Positions 1 to 5,512 of a stretch of 10,062 nucleotides of DNA are shown piece by piece. Within the stretch, counting starts at the first letter, position 1. Every line of letters starts with the position of its first letter. The position numbers and the translations under genes are program-made. The notes under the pieces are model-generated. The model had not been told where the DNA came from and did no database searches. It worked only from the letters and a program-made list of their open reading frames with translations. Source of the stretch: an uncultured Bacteroidales bacterium (GTDB taxonomy: Bacteria; Bacteroidota; Bacteroidia; Bacteroidales; UBA932); assembly GCA_934702165.1 (NCBI GenBank), contig CAKUYG010000068.1, forward strand, positions 1 through 10,062. Direction: 5' to 3'.

Positions 1-4
1 ATGA

Positions 5-2719
5 ATGAATGGTATGGCGAATCTTCCGAGTAAAATACTGTCTCTGTCCGCGCTTCTTCTCATAGCGTTGAGCGGCTTTGCCCAGCAGGGTTCGGGCATT
101 CAGAAGTACTTGAATGTCAAGATTGAGGCGACGGTGCTCGATTCGCTAAGTCGGGAGCCGGTCGAGTTTGCTTCATCATATATCACAAAGCAGGGGGACA
201 GCACCATACTCAGCTTTACAATGTCTGCCGGAGATGGCAAAGTCAGCTTCGACAATGTGGTGAAAGGCAAGTATGTGCTTTATGTTGAGCAGCTTGGCTA
301 CAAACCATTCGCCCTGTCGTTTTCCACCCCGGACAGCGCATTCGGAACCTATGACCTCGGGCACCTGCCTCTTGTCCCCGATCCCGAGACTCTGCAGGCC
401 GCTATGGTCACCGGAGACGCCTCCCCGATAACCATAATCAAGGACACTGTCGTCTATAACGCCGGCTCATACAAGGTAGGCGAAAACGCCAAACTCGGCG
501 AGCTTCTCTCCAAGATGCCGGGCATCAAGGTCGAAGGCTCCAGCGTGACAGTGGGAGGCTCACCTGTACGCAACATCACGATAGGCGGGCGGACATTCTT
601 CCTCAACGACCCTATGGTCGCCGTCAACAATATACCGGCGCGGATCGTCCGCAATGTCAAGGTGTACGACAAGACTCCCGAAACTGAAGGTGGGATGGTC
701 TCCGATACACAGAAAGAAACGGTGATGGATGTGGCGCTCAAGCCCGAGTATGAAGAAGGTTTCTTCGGAAATGCCGGCACCTCCGCAGCTTACGAGAAAC
801 AGTTTTTAGGTAACGGGGATCTGATGCTGTCACGCTTCTCCCCGAAAGAGCAGATCACGGCACTTGCCAATTACAAGTCTGTCGCAGACCCTTTCTCCGG
901 CAACAGCCAGGTCATAAGGGGAGGTCAGACTCTCTCGCCGGGCAGACTCGCAGCAAGCAGCGGACTGGAGCGCAGCGCCTTGGCCGGTGTCAACCTTGAT
1001 ACGGACAGATTAGGGAAGGTCAAACTTGACGGCTCCGTGAAATATGACTACAGCAGCAAGACGGTAGCAGACACCATCAGCCGTAGTTTTATAACTGGGG
1101 GAAAACTGGCCGAAGAGGAAGAATTGCTGTCTGGTGTCACCGGCAGTCACGATGTGAGCGGAAACATACGGATAGGCAACAAGGACAAGTCTTCCTACAA
1201 TCTCAGTGTCAACATCTCCGGCTCCTACAGCAGGTCCGATGAATCCTCCCTGTCTCAGACGGGGAATGCTGCAACCTACGGCAGCTCGTTCAGAGGCAAT
1301 CAGTTATACGGCAACGCATCGACCGTCCTCACTCTGCCCAGACTTGGCAAACCGGGACGTTTTGCCATGATGAGCCTCAACCTTTCCGGGGAGATGTCCG
1401 ACGGCCATGGCTCAGACGGCAGCATAAATTACAAAAATTCACGCGACAATGCAGGCGGACGGCTGTTTGTCAACTATGTCGAACCGCTCACGGAAAAATT
1501 GTCCTTGCAGGCAAAAGTGAATGCCAGCCTCAGTCTCTCGGATTTCACCAGGACAGCTGATCAAGAATTCTACAGCTATACAGACAGTTATTCTTCAGTC
1601 TCCATGTCGCAGTCATTGAGGGTGAAATTGAGCGTAGCTGGAGGAGAACTGTATGCCGGGGCGGATCTGAGCCAGTCAAGGCTCCGGGGAGATTGGGAGA
1701 ACCGCATCAGCCCGAATCTCGAATACAATTACAAAAAGTCGAACTGGACACTGACATTCCAGACGGACAGCTATATGTCATCGCCTTATACGGACTATCT
1801 GGTGTCCGCGCTCGACCTTTCCGATCCGGCATGCACATTCGTCGGGAATCCGGCCATGAAGTCAAGTTACATCTGGTCAGCCAATATCCGGAGCCGATAC
1901 AACGACCGCAAGAAGAAAAGGACGTTCACTGCCCGGGCCGGCGGCACTATGAAACAGAACCCGACGGCAAACCTTATATGGTATGACGCTTCAGGCCAAA
2001 GGTTCAGCCGCCCTGTGAGCATGGACTCCCCACAGACGAGCATATCTGCAAGCCTGACAGCGACAACGCCTCTGGATGGAGCCGCCAAGTGGATGTTTGA
2101 CATAAGCCCGTCTTTCTCCGGACAGTTCGCCCAAAGTCTGTCCGTCGGTTCCACTTATTCCGGGGACATCACATACGAGGCTTTGGCCGAATGGCTTGAG
2201 GACAGCGCCGTGATTGAAAAATCAGATCTGGTCAACTGCAATTATGGGCTTGACCTCGGTCTGCAATGTGATTTCACGGTCATCAATCTGCAAGCCGGAG
2301 CAAACTGGAACTATCGTGACTATCGCTGGGCGGCAGAATCCCTGCTCAACAGGCAGGTGCACGACGGCTCGTTCAAGTTCGAGGCGCTCTATCGTTCCGA
2401 AGCAGGGTGGGAGATGCAGGGAAAAGTGGAACAACTTGTATATCTGGGTTATCCTGAAGGCCTTACGAGGCCTGAAACAATCCTGAGCCTGCGCGTTGCC
2501 AAGAAAATAGGACCGGTCAACGTCAGCGTGAGCGGAGCGGATTTGCTTGACTCACGCGGCGCATTCACATACCGTCCTGGCCCGACTATGACCGAGTACA
2601 CGCATTCCGTCCATTTCGGCCGCACCGTGATGATCGGCATCGCTCTGGATTTCGGCAAGTTCTCGGCTGTCAAAGCCGCCAAGGCGAATATGGCCGCCAG
2701 CGGGATAATGATGTACTAG
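5..2719 (+). CDS. Outer-membrane beta-barrel protein with CarboxypepD_reg-like and TonB-plug-like N-terminus
   Basis: This encodes a 904-residue outer-membrane protein of the Bacteroidota type, related to TonB-dependent receptors. Residues 1-26 form a signal peptide (K10, hydrophobic LSALLLIALSGFA, cleavage likely before QQ). Residues about 40-106 resemble a carboxypeptidase-regulatory-like beta-sandwich. Residues about 143-235 (DTVVYNAGSYKVGENAKLGE, then GIKVEG and IGGRTFF) resemble a TonB plug. The rest is Tyr/Ser/Asn-rich alternating beta-strand sequence typical of a barrel. The last clear strand ends near ALDFGKF, and about 18 further residues follow. No clear SusC signature or canonical TonB box is visible, so transport is not proven. 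TGA at 2-4 is in frame, so the start is the ATG at 5 or the one at 14. The stop lies on the end of miaA. The ligand is unknown. The class is well supported; the specific function is not. Confidence 0.85.
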   Translation: MNGMANLPSKILSLSALLLIALSGFAQQGSGIQKYLNVKIEATVLDSLSREPVEFASSYITKQGDSTILSFTMSAGDGKVSFDNVVKGKYVLYVEQLGYKPFALSFSTPDSAFGTYDLGHLPLVPDPETLQAAMVTGDASPITIIKDTVVYNAGSYKVGENAKLGELLSKMPGIKVEGSSVTVGGSPVRNITIGGRTFFLNDPMVAVNNIPARIVRNVKVYDKTPETEGGMVSDTQKETVMDVALKPEYEEGFFGNAGTSAAYEKQFLGNGDLMLSRFSPKEQITALANYKSVADPFSGNSQVIRGGQTLSPGRLAASSGLERSALAGVNLDTDRLGKVKLDGSVKYDYSSKTVADTISRSFITGGKLAEEEELLSGVTGSHDVSGNIRIGNKDKSSYNLSVNISGSYSRSDESSLSQTGNAATYGSSFRGNQLYGNASTVLTLPRLGKPGRFAMMSLNLSGEMSDGHGSDGSINYKNSRDNAGGRLFVNYVEPLTEKLSLQAKVNASLSLSDFTRTADQEFYSYTDSYSSVSMSQSLRVKLSVAGGELYAGADLSQSRLRGDWENRISPNLEYNYKKSNWTLTFQTDSYMSSPYTDYLVSALDLSDPACTFVGNPAMKSSYIWSANIRSRYNDRKKKRTFTARAGGTMKQNPTANLIWYDASGQRFSRPVSMDSPQTSISASLTATTPLDGAAKWMFDISPSFSGQFAQSLSVGSTYSGDITYEALAEWLEDSAVIEKSDLVNCNYGLDLGLQCDFTVINLQAGANWNYRDYRWAAESLLNRQVHDGSFKFEALYRSEAGWEMQGKVEQLVYLGYPEGLTRPETILSLRVAKKIGPVNVSVSGADLLDSRGAFTYRPGPTMTEYTHSVHFGRTVMIGIALDFGKFSAVKAAKANMAASGIMMY

Positions 2720-3582
2720 ACCTCCACCCAGTGGATGCGGACGCCGCTGCGCTCCATGCCCCGGAACCATGTCATCTGGCGCTTGGCGAACTGGTGGATG
2801 GCCGTGGCGAGTTTCTCACGCATGTCATCATAGCTGAGCTGTCCGAGAAGATATAGAGTAATAAATTTATACTCAAGTCCATACGAAATAAGCGTCTCCG
2901 CAGGGACTCCGCTGTCCAGCAGGCCCTGTATCTCCTCCACCATCCCCTCTTTGAGACGGGCATCCAGCCGGCGGTCTATCCGCTCGTTGCGCACCTCGCG
3001 TGAGACGAGGGTCCCGATGAAGTAAGGATGCCTCGGCAGGCCCTCGGCCCGGGACGGGCCGCGCTCCGCGCTCAAAGCCGATTTGCTGGAGAAGTCGTAG
3101 CCGGCGGTGACGGCGTTGATGTACATTCCCGTGCCGCCGCACAGTATCGGCACCATGCTGCGTGCGCGGATGTCCGCCCAGACGCGGCGGAAGTCCTGCT
3201 GATACTGGAAGACGTTGTATTGCGCCCCGGCGGGGAGGATGTCTATCAGGTGATAGGGGACTTCTCCGTATTCGGCGAGGTCTTTGCCCGTGCCGATGTC
3301 CATACCTTTATATACTTGGCGCGAGTCGGCGGAGATGATCTCTGCACCGTCTATTACAGGCGCGTCAGTCATTCGCCCCGGGCAGCCCTCGAAGAGTCCG
3401 AGGGCTGCGCAGGCGTTGATCTCATTTGCCAGCTGCACGGCATAGCGCGTCTTGCCGGAGGCGGTGGGGCCGAGCACGACTATCAAGTCCACCTGCCCGT
3501 TGAGATATTCGCGGGCAAGCGCGCCGAAGTCGATTTCTTCCGCCTCAGGGAGTTCGGCTATGACTGGCTTGTGCTGCGGCAT
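2716..3582 (-). CDS. miaA: tRNA dimethylallyltransferase, short Bacteroidota MiaA2-like form
   Basis: This enzyme transfers a dimethylallyl group from DMAPP to N6 of A37 in tRNAs that read UNN codons, giving i6A. The product is 288 residues. Walker A is GPTASGKT at 38-45. The family block ISADSRQVYKGMDIGTGK lies at 83-100, PYHLIDI at 109-115 and PILCGGTGMYINAV at 145-158. The C-terminus has YGLEYKFIT and the QFAKRQMTWFRGMER block (264-278) typical of the Bacteroidota second-type MiaA, while the usual mid-protein tRNA-binding insert looks reduced. The reading frame is open further upstream, but that extension lies inside smpB, is low-complexity and is unlike MiaA. I therefore chose the ATG at 3582, 7 bp after the smpB stop. 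Oddities are a roughly 30-residue N-terminal extension before the first strand and about 22 extra residues (57-78) before GAEIISADS. It is the last gene of the metK operon. Confidence 0.9.
   Translation of the reverse strand: MPQHKPVIAELPEAEEIDFGALAREYLNGQVDLIVVLGPTASGKTRYAVQLANEINACAALGLFEGCPGRMTDAPVIDGAEIISADSRQVYKGMDIGTGKDLAEYGEVPYHLIDILPAGAQYNVFQYQQDFRRVWADIRARSMVPILCGGTGMYINAVTAGYDFSSKSALSAERGPSRAEGLPRHPYFIGTLVSREVRNERIDRRLDARLKEGMVEEIQGLLDSGVPAETLISYGLEYKFITLYLLGQLSYDDMREKLATAIHQFAKRQMTWFRGMERSGVRIHWVEV
3382..3408. repeat. 10-bp perfect inverted repeat inside the miaA insertion
   Basis: GCAGCCCTCG (3382-3391) and its exact reverse complement CGAGGGCTGC (3399-3408) flank a 7-base loop. 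The palindrome sits within the miaA codons for residues 57-78, which have no counterpart in the usual MiaA pattern between the Walker A helix and EIISADS. It could be a small palindromic element inserted in frame or an RNA hairpin in the operon message. There is no T-run, so it is not a classical terminator. Whether it recurs in the genome cannot be seen here. Confidence 0.75.
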
Positions 3583-3589
3583 GTCAGGA

Positions 3590-4045
3590 CTACTCTCTTT
3601 CGAGTTCGCGCCGGATGTCTTTCTCTTTGATGCTGGCGCGCTTGTCGTATTCTTTCTTTCCCTTGGCGAGGGCGATGTGGACCTTGGCGTAGCCGTTGTC
3701 GGAGATGAAGACTCTTGTGGCCACGATGGTGAGGCCCTTGGTCTTGACGGCTTGTGCGAGATGGCGGAGTTCGCGTGCGGTAAGCAGCAGTTTGCGGTCG
3801 CGCATCGGCTCATGGCTGCTCCAGGCCGAGGCCCAGAAGTAGGTGGCGATGTTCATCCCGCGCAGATAGAGTTCTCCGCCGGAGAAGTAGCAGTAGGCGT
3901 CCTGGAGCGATGCCTTGCCGGCGCGGATGGACTTTATCTCAGTGCCCACCAGCACTATCCCGGCATCGTACTGCTCCAGGAACTCGTACTCGAAGGAGGC
4001 CTTCTTGTTGTTTATGTTGACCTTGGGGGCCTTGTCCCGTTTCAT
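3590..4045 (-). CDS. smpB: SsrA-binding protein SmpB
   Basis: SmpB binds tmRNA and delivers it to stalled ribosomes for trans-translation. The 151-residue product is the normal family length. Diagnostic blocks are [11 protein letters not shown] (12-22), [18 protein letters not shown] (34-51), the [10 protein letters not shown] block (78-87) and [10 protein letters not shown] (127-136). It ends in a short charged tail ([12 protein letters not shown]) of the kind that becomes helical in the decoding centre. Its ATG overlaps the metK stop as ATGA (4042-4045), which points to translational coupling, and miaA begins 7 bp after its TAG stop. Nothing appears truncated. The tmRNA gene itself is not in the window. 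Confidence 0.97.
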   Translation of the reverse strand: MKRDKAPKVNINNKKASFEYEFLEQYDAGIVLVGTEIKSIRAGKASLQDAYCYFSGGELYLRGMNIATYFWASAWSSHEPMRDRKLLLTARELRHLAQAVKTKGLTIVATRVFISDNGYAKVHIALAKGKKEYDKRASIKEKDIRRELERE

Positions 4046-5277
4046 AGCCCGAATTCTTTCTTGATGCGCTCCACGCTGTCAAGCTTCTCCCATCCGAAGA
4101 ACTGCATGCCGTCCTTGACGTAAGGCTCGCGCCCGAAGTGGCCGTAGGCGGCACATGGTTCGTAGATTGGGTTCTTGAGCTGGAAACGCTCTATGATGGC
4201 TGCCGGACGCAGGTCGAAGAGGGCCGGGATCCTGCTTGCTATGAATGCGTCGGCATCCTGACCGGAATGTCTCGGGATGGAGGCTGTGCCGTATGTGTCC
4301 ACGAAGATGCTGACCGGCTCGGCCACGCCGATGGCGTATGAGACCTGCACAAGACATTCTTTGGCGACTCCCGCTGCCACGAGGTTCTTGGCGATGTGCC
4401 TTGCGGCGTAGGCTGCAGAACGGTCCACCTTGGACGGGTCCTTGCCTGAGAATGCGCCGCCGCCGTGGGCCCCGCGTCCGCCGTAGGTGTCAACTATGAT
4501 TTTGCGCCCTGTGAGTCCGGTGTCGCCGGCAGGGCCGCCGATGACGAACTTGCCGGTAGGGTTGACGTGGAGTATAAACTTGCCGTCGAAGAGACGGGCC
4601 GTCTTCTCCGGAAGGGAGGCTATGAGTCTCGGGATCACGATGTCGCGCACGTCTTTCTCGATGCGGTCGTGCATCTGCTCGTCAGTGCCGAACTCGTCGT
4701 GCTGGGTGCTCAATACGATGGTGTGCACGCGCATGGGCTTGTGTTTCTCCGAAAACTCCACGGTGAACTGGGACTTGGCGTCCGGGCGGAGGTAAGGCAT
4801 CAGCTCCGGCTCGTTGTGCCGGATGTCGGAGAGGACGAGGAGCAGCTTGTGGGCAAGCGAGAGGGCGAGAGGCATGTACTCTTCAGTGTCGATGCTGGCG
4901 TAGCCGAACATCATGCCCTGGTCCCCGGCGCCCTGATCGAGCGGTTCGGAGCGGACTACGCCGCGGTTGATGTCCGCGCTCTGCTCGTGGATGGTGGAGA
5001 TGATGCCGCAGGAGGAGGCATCGAATCCGTATTCGGCCTTGGTGTAGCCGATCTTCCTGATGACACGGCGTGCTACTGCCGGGATGTCCACGTAGGCGTC
5101 TTCGCTGCGCACTTCACCGCCCACGACCACAAGGCCGGCGGTGCAGAAAGTCTCGCACGCCACTTTGGCTTCCTTGTCCTGACGGAGGAATTCGTCTAAG
5201 ATTGCATCTGAAATCTGGTCAGCGACCTTGTCGGGATGACCTTCGGAGACTGACTCCGATGTGAAAAGGTAGTTCAT
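4042..5277 (-). CDS. metK: S-adenosylmethionine synthetase (methionine adenosyltransferase)
   Basis: MetK makes S-adenosylmethionine from methionine and ATP in the cytoplasm, usually as a tetramer. The 411-residue product from [17 protein letters not shown] is slightly longer than the E. coli enzyme. Numbered from this start, key family motifs are HPDK (14-17), the ATP-binding [12 protein letters not shown] (116-127), DTGLTGRKI (252-260) and the glycine-rich [16 protein letters not shown] (272-287). The start is uncertain between the ATG at 5277, which gives the family's usual [10 protein letters not shown] opening, and an in-frame ATG at 5286 adding three residues; I prefer 5277. It is the first gene of a metK-smpB-miaA operon, with its TGA overlapping the smpB ATG. 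The upstream 60 bases hold a -7-like element and a hairpin that may regulate it. Confidence 0.97.
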   Translation of the reverse strand: MNYLFTSESVSEGHPDKVADQISDAILDEFLRQDKEAKVACETFCTAGLVVVGGEVRSEDAYVDIPAVARRVIRKIGYTKAEYGFDASSCGIISTIHEQSADINRGVVRSEPLDQGAGDQGMMFGYASIDTEEYMPLALSLAHKLLLVLSDIRHNEPELMPYLRPDAKSQFTVEFSEKHKPMRVHTIVLSTQHDEFGTDEQMHDRIEKDVRDIVIPRLIASLPEKTARLFDGKFILHVNPTGKFVIGGPAGDTGLTGRKIIVDTYGGRGAHGGGAFSGKDPSKVDRSAAYAARHIAKNLVAAGVAKECLVQVSYAIGVAEPVSIFVDTYGTASIPRHSGQDADAFIASRIPALFDLRPAAIIERFQLKNPIYEPCAAYGHFGREPYVKDGMQFFGWEKLDSVERIKKEFGL

Positions 5278-5293
5278 TTTTAGCATTTTTTAA

Positions 5294-5327
5294 TACGAGG
5301 TTGCAAGCATACAAATCTTTCCTCGTA
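5294..5327 (-). promoter_or_regulatory. Candidate hairpin in the metK 5' leader
   Basis: TACGAGG (5294-5300) and CCTCGTA (5321-5327) form a perfect 7-bp inverted repeat. Read as metK mRNA, the intervening 20 bases can fold further: UUGUA pairs with UGCAA (five pairs, one of them G-U) around the tetraloop UGCU, leaving a 6-base AAAGAU bulge on the 5' side. The stem ends 7 bases before the ATG at 5286 and 16 before the ATG at 5277. It has no poly-U tail, so it is more like a leader or translation-control structure or a dyad operator than a terminator. It does not match a SAM riboswitch class that I recognise. Chance formation in AT-rich DNA remains possible. Confidence 0.4.
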
Positions 5328-5339
5328 GTTTTTCTGCTG

Positions 5340-5347
5340 CAAATATA
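5340..5347 (-). promoter_or_regulatory. Putative metK promoter -7 element
   Basis: On the minus strand the octamer is TATATTTG, an exact fit to the Bacteroidota -7 consensus TAnnTTTG. No clean TTTG lies about 20 bp upstream; the nearest is TTTC at 5373-5376, with a longer gap. Transcription would start near 5333, giving a leader of roughly 50 bases occupied mostly by the hairpin at 5294-5327. Confidence 0.45.
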
Positions 5348-5378
5348 ACAATAAATTAACATATCGCAGCCCGAAATG

Positions 5379-5410
5379 TTTGGCTGATTGCTTCGGATGC
5401 ATTACCTTTG
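5379..5410 (+). promoter_or_regulatory. Bacteroidota-type promoter P1 for the receptor operon
   Basis: TTTG at 5379-5382 (-33) is followed after exactly 20 bases by TACCTTTG at 5403-5410 (-7, consensus TAnnTTTG). This is a full match to the primary sigma factor promoter described in Bacteroides. Initiation would fall near 5417, giving a leader of about 90 bases before the receptor ATG at 5509. No sigma70-type TATAAT/TTGACA pair with good spacing was needed to explain expression. Confidence 0.65.
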
Positions 5411-5428
5411 CGGCGTTTTTTAGCAGTG

Positions 5429-5512
5429 ATGAATAAAAGAAGTCAAAATACCGATAAATTCGTATATTTGTGCGCGGAAAATCTATCACTTTATTATTAT
5501 AAAACGGTATGA
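5429..5512 (+). CDS. Possible 27-codon leader ORF overlapping the receptor start
   Basis: An ATG at 5429 opens a 27-codon frame beginning MNKRSQNTDK, containing a YYYK run near its end, and stopping with TGA at 5510-5512. That stop overlaps the receptor ATG (5509-5511) as ATGA. If P1 at 5379-5410 is used, the ORF begins about 12 bases into the message, suiting an upstream ORF coupled to receptor translation. Against it: there is no visible ribosome-binding site, the product matches nothing I know, and P2 would start transcription inside it. A frame this short can easily arise by chance. Confidence 0.2.
   Translation: MNKRSQNTDKFVYLCAENLSLYYYKTV
5463..5470 (+). promoter_or_regulatory. Possible second -7 element P2 for the receptor operon
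   Basis: TATATTTG matches TAnnTTTG exactly and is the same octamer as the proposed metK -7 element on the other strand. The base run after it (TGCGCGG) resembles the sequence after P1. There is no TTTG at the expected -33 position (5439-5442 reads GAAG), so it would be weaker, activator-dependent, or a chance match. Use of P2 would give a leader of about 30 bases. Confidence 0.35.

Noticed and set aside
2737..2747. GCGG-ACG-CCGC mini-hairpin near the convergent stops as a terminator
   Set aside because: The stem is four pairs, lies in miaA coding sequence and has no T-run.
2716..3813. Longer 365-codon reading of miaA starting at 3813
   Set aside because: The first 77 residues are low-complexity Ser/Pro/Arg sequence read out of frame through smpB and have no MiaA likeness; the ATG at 3582 fits family and operon spacing.
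3028..4123. Long plus-strand frames opposite miaA and smpB
   Set aside because: They are antisense shadows of GC-rich, well-identified genes and show no protein-family motif.
4465..5199. 244-codon plus-strand frame opposite metK
   Set aside because: It is antisense to highly conserved MetK codons, and its Val/Gly/Asp/His-rich composition is typical of a shadow frame.
5287..5347. Known SAM riboswitch upstream of metK
   Set aside because: The leader is very short and its hairpin does not show the conserved core of any SAM riboswitch class that I can recognise by eye; left as an unclassified candidate.
5425..5490. AGTGAT/ATCACT inverted repeat (5425-5430, 5485-5490) in the receptor leader
   Set aside because: Only six pairs across a 54-base loop in AT-rich sequence; expected by chance without comparative support.
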